The position numbers and the translations under genes are program-made. 42,361 bases of DNA, taken from a virus. How positions within the stretch are numbered: the first letter of the stretch is position 1; each line of letters starts with the position of its first letter. Of this stretch, positions 24,601-33,700 are shown piece after piece. The notes beneath the pieces were generated by a model. It saw only the letters and a program-made list of their open reading frames with translations, made no database searches and was not told the DNA's origin. Location: IMG/VR virus record IMGVR_UViG_3300024500_000049, positions 1-42,361 of that record; one strand, 5' to 3'.

Positions 24601-27600
24601 CATTTGCCAACATAACTATGACCGGCACTGCTAATAGTAATATAGGAGGTGTATCTTTAGGTACTCTTTATTATATAAAAACTGTTCCATCAGCTACAAC
24701 ATTTTCTATATCTAGCTTACCAGGCGGAGCTACTATCAACTTAACCGATGGTGCAGGTGCTATGAGAACCAATGCTGCTGGGTGGGATCATGTTAATTTA
24801 GGATTTCCTGCTGTAGCTTTATTGGATACTACCAGTGTATATAGGATTGAACCTAGACCAAGTTGGTCTAGACCACCTTTTTCAATCACCACCGGTACAG
24901 TATCAAGCTCGGGTACATGGATAGCAGAAGGCAGCGGCTGTTTTGGTAATGGTAGATATCTCGCTATTACTACTAGCGGAAGTGTAGTTTATAGTACCGA
25001 TGGTACAACTTGGACTAATGCCACTATGCCTTCGAGTGGTGGTGGCTCGTGGGCGTTTGTTACATTCGGTAATGGCAGATTCGTGGCTGTAGCTGCTCCT
25101 TCTAGTACAGCAGCATACAGCACAGACGGTATCAATTGGTCTACCTCGGTATTACCAACTAATACTTCTTGGAGTTCTGCTGCCTATTGTAATTTTAACA
25201 ATAGATGGGTAGCGGTATCAGGAAGTTCTGGAACCATAGCAGCTTACAGCACAGATAATGGTGCTAGCTGGTTATCATCAACACTGCCAACTACTGGCAA
25301 CTGGGCTAGTGTAGCCTGTGGCTCAGGTATCACTGTGGCAATAGCTTCAGGCAGTACTGCTGCCGCTTACAGTACCAATGGTGGACAGACATGGACAGCA
25401 GCTACGTTACCTACTTCTGCTACTTGGAGCGCAGTAAACTATGGGGATGGCAGATTTTTAGCAGTAGCACAGGCAAATACCATAGTGGCACAGACATATA
25501 ATGGTTCAACATGGACACAAAATCCTCCATTACCATTTTCAGCTAACTGGGTCGACATATCGTATGGACAAGGTTCTTGGCTAGCAGTATGTTCAGATGT
25601 TACAGCTAATTTTGCTACCAGCGACAATGGTATCTATTGGACCCAAAGAACCAGTTCGCAAAGCCAAGGAAGATCTAGTGCTACGTTTGGATCTATATCA
25701 GGAGTAGGTCGTTGGATAGTATTTCCGGCCAGCGGTAATGCTATCGATATAGTATCCTCAGGTTCTACCACGAGAGGACGCATAGAATTAAGCGGTAGTA
25801 CATTATCCTTGATAAAATTGTGGGAACCGGGCAGCAGTTACACTTCTGCTACTTGTACAATAACAGATCCTAGCGCAATTACAGCCGCAGTAGTCAACAA
25901 TAGGATAGCAAACGGAGTTTTAGCAAATCCTTCTTTTGTCAACAGAGGTATAGGTTACAAGACATCGACTACAGTAGTAACAGCAACAGGTGACGGATTT
26001 GCAGATATCTATCCTTTCGGTAATACGATGTATCTAAAAAATCTAACTCGATTACCTAAACCTGGTGCTAACTTGATATTTGATCAGATAATCTGGAGTT
26101 CATACGGCTTGCCTTCTAGTGGTACTTGGAGTGATGCTGTATATGGTACAAAATTTGTAGCAGTTAGATCAGGTAGCAACGCTGGTGCTTACAGTACAGA
26201 CGGATCATCATGGTCAGCATCAATACTGCCAGCGTCAGTTAATTGGTCATCGGTTGTATTCGGTAATGGAATATACATGGCTGTAGCTAACGGTTCGGCT
26301 ACAGCGGCTATCAGTAGCGACGGCATCACGTGGACTAGTATTACACTACCTGGAGCACTAGCATGGACTTCTGTAGCATACGGTTCGGGTAAATTTGTAG
26401 TAGTAGCTTCCGGTAGTAACACAGTCATATGGAGTGTAGACAACGGCACTACGTGGACATCAACAACATTGCCAAGTTCTGGTGCGTGGATCAAGGTAGT
26501 TTCAGGAGCCAACGATTTCTTTGCGTTGAGATCGGGCAGCAATCAGGCTGCTTATAGTTCAGACGGCACAGTTTGGGCTGTTAGGAATCTTCCAATAACA
26601 GCCGCCTGGACATCTGCTACCTATGCTAGCGGTATTTCCACATATGTATTCGCAGCCACAGGTAACAGTTTAATCTATACTGTCGATTCAGGAGCCAATT
26701 TTACTACAGTAACACTGCCGGTCAGTGCTAACTGGAGTAAAATATTATTTGGCTATCAGAAATTCGTGTTAGTGGCTGCTGACTCTGCTAATTTGTTAAC
26801 TAGCAAAGACGGAATAACTTGGACAGCAAGATCATATACACAGACCACAAACACAGCATTGGCAAACGGTAATGGTTATTTCACAGTATTAGGAACTAAT
26901 ACAGCAGCCAGAGGTTCAGATGGTAGCACTGACATACAATACAAAGTGTTAACCATCACCGAAACTAGTGGATCTGCTAACAATTATCGAGCAACATTCA
27001 CAGTCAGTCCTACACTAAACAAAACTACCTCGCCTGTAAATGGAGTGGCTATCGAAGTTCGAGAAAAATACAGCCAAGTACGTCTAACAGGACACGACAT
27101 GTTGGCTATCGGTACTGGTAATAAAACAGAAACCAACTATCCTTATGTTGATGTTAATGATTATCTACCAGGAAATGAAACTTATTTCAGAGGCGGTGGA
27201 CGAGTTTTCTATACCACTACTGACCAAGATGGTAATTTCCGTGTAGGACAGTTATTTGCTGTACAGCAAGCAACAGGTATTATCACTATTAGTGCTGATT
27301 ATTTTAATCTAAATGGTCTAAGCAGTCTGACACTGGGTGGTATCGCTGTGGGCGGAAATGCTACGATCATCAATGAGTTTAGCACAGATGCTACGTTTAC
27401 TGCGGATTCAAACTCGATCATACCTACGCAAAAAGCGATCAAACAGTATATCGCTAGACGTATTTCAGGCGGTGGATCTAATGCTGCTACGGGTACTCTA
27501 GTTGCTGGTACAGTTTCGATAGGACCGACTAGCATAGGCAGCACCACAAATACAGTGGTAAGAATACCCGTAAAAATGAGATTTATCAAGGGATTAGGGG

Positions 27601-27680
27601 GTAGCATTACAGCGATGACTTTCTTTACAGAAACATTTGATTCTAGATTAGATTTCGTGGATCCTGTGAGACAGTTTTGA
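21612..27680 (+). CDS. Giant carbohydrate-binding protein 1: CBM5/12-like array, beta-helix, two beta-propellers
   Basis: 2022 residues. Residues 1-456 are eight 50-60-residue modules of the form W...Y..GDVVKYGG..Y.C...HTS......W, matching CBM5/12 (chitin-binding type). Residues about 507-740 form a beta-helix (YYVAPEGID, PWRTIRYACG). Two modules with LSVGMTITF...YYIKT follow near 945-1060. Propeller 1 (about 1095-1376) and propeller 2 (about 1493-1763) are built from Asp-box repeats STDGxxW with YGNGRFVAVA-like strands, about six each. The C-terminus has QVRLTGHDMLAIGTGN, DQDGNFRVGQLF and PTQKAIKQYI. This looks like a multivalent polysaccharide-binding adhesin of the tail or capsid periphery. 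No glycosidase active site could be recognised. It has its own perfect late promoter. Domain types are fairly secure; virion location is inferred. Confidence 0.92.
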   Translation: MADFRFYKMRFTWRGEWSTGTAYVKDDIVTYGAKTFVCLVGHTAAANFYTDLDFVDITQIPNVPAPKWALQVDGYTYKKEWVPNEFYNLGDIVKYNGMIYICVVHHTSNSIGLYHDYTKWIVYVKSDYWRNDWQTNTRYQIGDVVKYNGFLYRCNYSHQSADIITGLEIDSNFWDTVLAAEQWRQDWQTSTRYRENDVVKYGGIVYRCKQGHTSASTIAAGLEQDLDLQDSTLTKWEVVHSNIEYKTDWTASTRYKLNDVVKYGGSLWICTVYHTSTTSFQDTKWTLYVPGFQFENGWDGTVVYQKGDVVRYGGYFYTALVNNVGVTPTTAVGDSTIDVWQLLTKNYQVTGDWSNIFNYRIGSVTRREGQVYLAKQDNVGKDPNSNSTEWELLIPGEKFQNFWNTTTTYEIGDIVTYKQNTYVCILQHTPVLANRPDTDTTDGTVVGTYWKLYIKGEPTNSLITQGDLKTYSTTQDRIALGTEGQALRVVTGTASWYSFNSAAAVYYVAPEGIDQPNNGTTLQNPWRTIRYACGRVSGPATIFVKTGSYSEILPISIPADVAVVGEELRSTLIQPAAGYETSNMFYMRNGSGLRNCTLSGLTGTLGPFDTYITRRPTAGAYVSLDPGYGPADTSTWITTRSPYVQNVTTFGTGCTGCKIDGSLHNGGNRSIVSNDFTQVLSDGIGVWCTNLGLTELVSVFSYYGHIGYLAENGGKIRATNGNSSYGAYGTVALGFDQTETPITGIVDNRTKQAQIRSAFSGEANDFVLRYEYSNAGQNYTTVNYTVVGSGVNISTVNDEFRDSAVFEAQLIDNTGTTGSFGGNGYYNIGNNAQAGDLTTVTLATGDQNTFNTYRGMRAIIQSGTGTGQYGYVVGFNTSSKVLSVAKESFQPVIAASSSSSTNLFTTDGATYPYKLYVNQPVYFDFEPIAVTATGINVSNGIILSSVTGLSVGMTITFTSATVYGGIQQNFTYYIKTINGNIITISQNFNGATFTVTAFANITMTGTANSNIGGVSLGTLYYIKTVPSATTFSISSLPGGATINLTDGAGAMRTNAAGWDHVNLGFPAVALLDTTSVYRIEPRPSWSRPPFSITTGTVSSSGTWIAEGSGCFGNGRYLAITTSGSVVYSTDGTTWTNATMPSSGGGSWAFVTFGNGRFVAVAAPSSTAAYSTDGINWSTSVLPTNTSWSSAAYCNFNNRWVAVSGSSGTIAAYSTDNGASWLSSTLPTTGNWASVACGSGITVAIASGSTAAAYSTNGGQTWTAATLPTSATWSAVNYGDGRFLAVAQANTIVAQTYNGSTWTQNPPLPFSANWVDISYGQGSWLAVCSDVTANFATSDNGIYWTQRTSSQSQGRSSATFGSISGVGRWIVFPASGNAIDIVSSGSTTRGRIELSGSTLSLIKLWEPGSSYTSATCTITDPSAITAAVVNNRIANGVLANPSFVNRGIGYKTSTTVVTATGDGFADIYPFGNTMYLKNLTRLPKPGANLIFDQIIWSSYGLPSSGTWSDAVYGTKFVAVRSGSNAGAYSTDGSSWSASILPASVNWSSVVFGNGIYMAVANGSATAAISSDGITWTSITLPGALAWTSVAYGSGKFVVVASGSNTVIWSVDNGTTWTSTTLPSSGAWIKVVSGANDFFALRSGSNQAAYSSDGTVWAVRNLPITAAWTSATYASGISTYVFAATGNSLIYTVDSGANFTTVTLPVSANWSKILFGYQKFVLVAADSANLLTSKDGITWTARSYTQTTNTALANGNGYFTVLGTNTAARGSDGSTDIQYKVLTITETSGSANNYRATFTVSPTLNKTTSPVNGVAIEVREKYSQVRLTGHDMLAIGTGNKTETNYPYVDVNDYLPGNETYFRGGGRVFYTTTDQDGNFRVGQLFAVQQATGIITISADYFNLNGLSSLTLGGIAVGGNATIINEFSTDATFTADSNSIIPTQKAIKQYIARRISGGGSNAATGTLVAGTVSIGPTSIGSTTNTVVRIPVKMRFIKGLGGSITAMTFFTETFDSRLDFVDPVRQF
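21640..22979 (+). repeat. Eight CBM5/12-like modules
   Basis: Eight consecutive modules begin near residues 13, 75, 127, 181, 242, 292, 345 and 398. Each has an early Trp, a Tyr, G-D-x-V, Y-x-G and a final Trp. Modules 1-5 and 8 keep the Cys and His-Thr or His-Gln after Y.C. Modules 6 and 7 lose them (FYTALVNN, VYLAKQDN), suggesting loss of function or different ligands. Confidence 0.82.
24895..26870 (+). repeat. Two Asp-box beta-propeller domains
   Basis: Asp-box motifs of the S-x-D-x-G-x-x-W type recur about every 45-50 residues: STDGTTW, STDGINW, STDNGASW, STNGGQTW and SDNGIYW in the first propeller (to about 25740), and STDGSSW, SSDGITW, SVDNGTTW, SSDGTVW and SKDGITW in the second (from about 26089). 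Each is preceded by a strand such as YGSGKFVVVASGS. Confidence 0.8.
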
Positions 27681-27704
27681 TAAAAACATGCTATTAAAAA
27701 AACA

Positions 27705-27712
27705 ACTAAATA
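27705..27712 (+). promoter_or_regulatory. Possible late promoter ACTAAATA
   Basis: ACTAAATA matches 6 of 8 positions of TATAAATA in the 58-nt gap between the two CBM-type giant genes. The predicted start at about 27718 is 21 nt before ATG 27739, and CGGAG at about 27728-27732 is the ribosome site. The geometry mirrors that of the perfect promoter before the paralogue. Confidence 0.5.
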
Positions 27713-27738
27713 TATTAACGAACAGTTCGGAGCAATAA

Positions 27739-30700
27739 ATGGCTGAGTATAAATTAGGTAGAATACGTTTTATTTGGAAAGATCAGTGGGCAGCAGGAAC
27801 CACGTATCTCAAAGATGATGTAGTTCGCAAAAATGGTAAAGTTTACATCTGCGTGATCGGGCACACAGCCGCTTCGGATTTTTACGTAGACGCAGACAAT
27901 ATTCCAGCTCGTTGGAATCAAATGAGTGACGGCCAAACATGGCGTTCAGATTGGTCTCCAGATACAGTTTACTATCTCAATGACATAGTAAAATATGGCG
28001 GACAAGTCTATATCTGTACACAAGGACACACTTCGGCAGCTACCTATGCTCTCGGTCTAGAACAAGATCTAGATCTTGGTGACAGCACAGTTTCTAAATG
28101 GCACATTTTTGCCGAATCTTTTGATTGGAAAAATGATTGGGTACCAAATTATAGATATAAGAGACACGATATCGTCAAGTATGGTGGTAACACATACCTT
28201 TGTAATACTGGACACACTTCCGCATCTGATTATACATATGGTCTAGAAGGTCTAGGATTAGTCACACCTGGTGTTCAAGCAGATATAGGCAAGTGGGATC
28301 TATATTCAGAATCTTTCGAATGGAAGACTGACTGGGCACCTAGCACACGATATAAATTACACGATGTGGTAAGATTTGGTGGTACCACTTATGTTTGTAA
28401 TCTAGGTCATACTTCTGCTGCTACATTTGACCTTGGGTTAGAAGCTGACCAGACAAAATGGGATTATTTCAATCAAGGTATACAATATCTCTACGATTGG
28501 GATAATGGCGATGTAAACTATAAGATCAACGATGTGGTAAAATATGGTGGAGATCTTTGGATCTGTACCAAAAAACACAAGTCGAACACTTCTACTCTTT
28601 TCCAAACAGAAGAAGCCGCAGGACGTTGGAAGAAATTCGTCGAAGGTCTTAAATTCCAAGATTCATGGAATAGCTCAACAGTGTATGAACCAGGTGACAT
28701 CGTAACATATGGTGGTTATGCTTATGTGGCAAAGACTAATCACAGCAACGTTTCACCGATCGCAGCAGTGGCTGGTGGAATCAATTGGAGTTTATACACT
28801 ACTGGATTTACTCTTAAAAACAATTGGGATCAAGACACAAATTATAAAGTAGGTGAAGTAGTTAGACTCAACGGGTATTCTTATGCTTGTATAGCCGATA
28901 CTACAAAATACACAACTACGGTAACAGCTACTAGTCAGTCTACTGGTCAATTAACTATAAACAACAGTCTGGCTACCACTACATCTACAGCAACAACCAG
29001 CGTGACTGTAAATTCTGTAACTTATAATTATGTTCGAGTTAACAGTGGTACAGGACTTAGCATTGGTAGATCTATCGTATTCACTGGTACCACATTTGGT
29101 GGTATCACGGCAAATCAAACTTATTATATCGTAGGATTACCTACTACAACACCACAGACTATCGTTTCAGTGGCACAGGCCAGCACTATAGTTACAGTAA
29201 CAACTAATCTAGTACATGGATATACTGCCGGACAGACAGTCACGGTAACAGGAACCAGCCTAGTAGATGCTGCCAATGTGGTGATAACTGCTGTGCCTAA
29301 TGCTTATACATTTACCTATGATCTAGCCAGCAACACAGTACCTACTACTACAGTGTCTGGTACAGTAACACCGGCAGCACAGATTATTATTTCATCTAGC
29401 TATAACGGATCTCCATTGACATTGACTACTGCGTCAGGTTCGATGGGAGTATCAGCTGGTGAAACTTATTTTGTAGGACAAGCTATTAGATTTAGCGGTA
29501 CGACATTCGGAAATATACAGACAGGATCAACACCAAAACAAACCTATTGGATCTATTCTGTAGACGGTCTTAATACTCTAAAGATTTCTACGACACAGTA
29601 TGGTTCTCCTGTTTCTACTACAGCTACCGGTACTAATGGTCAGTCTACGATCACCGTGACTAGCTTGACTGGTATAGCCGTAGGGTTCCAAGTGACTGGC
29701 AATGGTATCGGTAGCGGAGCAACTGTAGTCAGCATAGTAGGCTATGTTGTCACACTCAGTCAACCTAATACCAGCAATATCACTACAGGAACTGGAGCAA
29801 TTACATTCAGTTCATATTTTGTACCTCAGACACAGACTGGTTCGATGACTGCTGAAATAGTAGCAGAACCACCAAATGACACATTCTGGGGTAGATTGAA
29901 TTCAGGCATTAAATGGACTAATTCTTGGGTAACCGACATAGACTATTTCTTAGGTGATGCTGTTCGCTATGGACCAAATAGTTACATCTGTATACAACAA
30001 CATCATTCATTGACCAGCAACAGACCAGACAATGATGTGACAGGAACTTTCTGGAACTTGTTGGCTAATGGTCAGGAATCATCAGTATTGACCACACAAG
30101 GTGATCTAGTTTACTTCGGCGGTTCTGGACCTACAAGATTGCCAATAGGGCAAGATGGTCAAGTGCTGACAGTCAATGGTAATACATTGGCTCCAAATTG
30201 GAAGTTCTGGGGCAGCATCGATCAAGTTTATTATGTAGCTACTTCAGGTACAGACAGTGCTTATCCTATCTATGGTGCTACATTAGACAAACCATGGAAG
30301 ACTATCAGATATGCTTGCGAACAGATATTAGCAGGACCTAGAAATCCTAATGCTGCTTATCTTATAAATGTTAACAGACAGTTCATCCAACGAGAAACTG
30401 TAAATTGGATCAACTATCAAATCGCTAACAATATATCTCCTTTCACTACTGGTTTCACTTATGATCAAACCAAATGCGAAAGAGATACAGGTTATGTAAT
30501 CGATGCTTTAGTCTGGGACTTAACACACGGCGGCAATGTGAGATCTAGAGCGGCAGCATTAAGCTATGTTGGCGGAACATATACTTTATTATCTTCACAG
30601 AAAACACAAACCAACGCAGCACTAAATTATGCTATCAATAATGTGTTAGTCGCCGCAGTATTAGCTAACGCAGCACCTTTCCAAAACTATCAAGTACTAA

Positions 30701-33700
30701 ATGGAGTAGCTGTTGGTTCTCGTATCAATCAAGTTATCAATACAAATTATACTTCAGAAACTGTATCATCAGATATTACTGCTTTATTAAAAATAATCAC
30801 AGATGCTATAACAGCAGGTGTATCTACTAATATTCCTGCTCAGGTACAACCAAATTATACTATCTTGGCTAAAACTGGAGTATATTATGAAACATTACCT
30901 ATCGTTGTGCCAGCGTTTACCGCGATAGTAGGAGACGAATTAAGATCTACAAACATACGTCCAGCTGCTTCGCAAGTAGCTGCTGGTGATGTCACTTACA
31001 GTCTAGCAGCATTGGCTTATATCAAGACTATAATCAGCAATGTAGTGACTGGTACCACAGTAACTACTAATCAAATCACATATTCACAAGATAAAACACT
31101 GCCTTTGGCTACAGGTACTGAAGGAACTACCGTACAGAATCTTGTACAAAATATCATCGACTATATTAATTTCTATATCAATAGCACAGGCAGTGCTCCA
31201 GCTATGACTGGTACCAACACACCGGCTAGCACTTACGATCCGTATGCCGCTGCTAGATTGTTAGAATTGAACAGAAACTTTATCGTAGCTCAAACTAATG
31301 CCTATATAGCAGCGACATATCCTGCTTATAGTTACAATGTGGCATCATGTTCTAGGGACGTTAATCGTTATATAGATGCTCTTAAATATGATCTAGTCTA
31401 TACAGGAAATTATAAAACATTAACATACGCAAAACTATATGTCAATGCGGTAACTGGCAGTCTCTTACAAAATATGTTCTTGGTAAGAAATGCCTGTGGT
31501 CTAAGAAATTGTACCGTACAAGGATTGACAGGTACATTAGGATCAGCCAACGCATATGGAACTAAGAGACCTAGTGCTGGAGCCTATGTCAGCCTAGATC
31601 CAGGCTATGGACCAAACGATTCGGATGCTTGGGTAACCACAAGATCTACATATGTACAAAACGTGACTACATTTGGCACGGCGGCAATCGGTCTTAAGAT
31701 CGATGGTAATTTACATAACGGTGGCAATAAATCTGTTGTTGCTAACGACTTTACACAGGTCATCAGCGATGGTATCGGTGTATGGTGTACCAATAATGGG
31801 TTGACAGAACTTGTGTCTGTGTTCTCGTATTATGGACACATGGGATACCTAGCAGAAGCTGGTGGTAAGATACGTGCTACTAACGGTAACTCATCATATG
31901 GTGATTACGGTACTGTGTCTGAGGGTGTTGATGCGACAGAAGTTCCGATCACTGCTCAGATTGACAATAGAGCATCCGCAGCACAAGTTGGGTTGACAGT
32001 ACAAAACGGCAATGCTATACAGAGATTAGAATTTACTAATGCTGGTATAAACTATAATAATTCTGCTACATTTACTTTCAACGGGGCAGGTATTAATGCG
32101 GCAGCAGTATTTGACGAAACTAGAGATAATGCTATTTTTGAAGCTAGACAATTACAGTTAGCAGCAGATGGTTCAGATGGCATGTATGGCGGATCATCAT
32201 ACTATACAGCACAGAACGTTGCCCAGGCGGGCGGTCTATATCAGATCACGCTAGCTGCTACAGATAGCCAAACTTCTAGCGGTTATCTGGGAATGAGAAT
32301 AGTCACTGTATCAGGTACTGGTGCAGCTCAACAGGCTAAGATCATCAACTACAACGCAGGTAACAAGATCGCTCTTGTGGCTAAAGAATCATTCGCAGAT
32401 ATCACAGTTACTGGTAGCACTATCAGTGGTAACACTTTGACTACTACTGCCGCAGAACAAGATAGATTGTATGCTAACATGCCATTGTATCTTAGCGCAG
32501 CTATTGGTGGGTTGAGTGCTAACTCTTTATATTATGTGGTTGGTTCTAGTATCGCTACACCCGGAACTACTTTCCAAGTTTCAACAGCACCGAGCGGATC
32601 TGCTGCTACGATAACAGCTACAACAACAGGACAAAACGTCACATTATATCAAGCAGGTTGGGAAGGAGCTATCAACGGTACCACTATCACATCACCGGAT
32701 CCTTCTACATTATATTTGATCGAACCGAGAGTAACATTTGCTGCTCCAGGATTTAAACAAAACGCTACAGGCACACTACCGACCGTAGCTGTTGGATATA
32801 AAGATGGTGTGTTTAGTCAGACAAGATCTACTCATACAGGAGTGTCAGCGAGCGGTGGCGCTGGTTCAAGCGCAACCTTCAACATTACTAGAGTAGGATT
32901 GGTTTATACTGTAACATTAAACAACGGTGGTACGGGCTATGCTGTGGGAAATACTCTAACTATTTTAGGAACCAGTGTCGACGGTGCTACTCCAAGGAAT
33001 GACATCACGATAACAGTTACAAAAGTTACAAGTCCTACAGGAGTTATCAGTGCGTTCAGCTCTACTGGTTTAGGTAGAGGTGGACAGTTCTTTGCTTTAC
33101 CAAACAGTGGAGCAACAGGTGCATATTCAAGGGATGGCAGTACATGGACATCTACTACTATCACTAACCAATCTTGGGGAACAGTAGCTACTGGTACTAT
33201 TAGTAACGTGGATTATGTACAAATATTGCCAGGTAGTGGATCGGCTAATTTCCAATACAGCACCAATGGAGGACAAACGTGGACAAGTTCTACGCTGCCA
33301 ACTACACAATCATGGACCAGTTCCGCATTTGGTAATGGTGTATTCATGGCAGTGTCCAGCACATCTAATACACCTATAACATCATCAAATGGTACGAGCT
33401 GGGCTGTTACAGCCGGAAACCTTGGCGCTTTTACTAATTTAGTAGGAGTTGCTTACGGATTGGGTAGATTTATGGTATTGCCAGGATCAGCAGCTAACAC
33501 AACAGCATCATACAGTCTCAATAACGGCACTACATTTGTGGCTACGACATTACCTTCCAGCCAGACATGGTCTGGTATAGCATATGGTAATGGAAGATTT
33601 GTAGCCATAGCGTCAACTAATAGAGCAGGTGCTATCAGCATAGATGGTGTAAACTGGACAGCAGTAACACTACCGAATGGAACTATGACCAAGATCAGAT

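Noticed and set aside
21612-27680. Sialidase activity for the Asp-box propellers
   Set aside because: Asp boxes are structural; I could not find the catalytic arginine triad or FRIP-type motif, so only a propeller fold is claimed.
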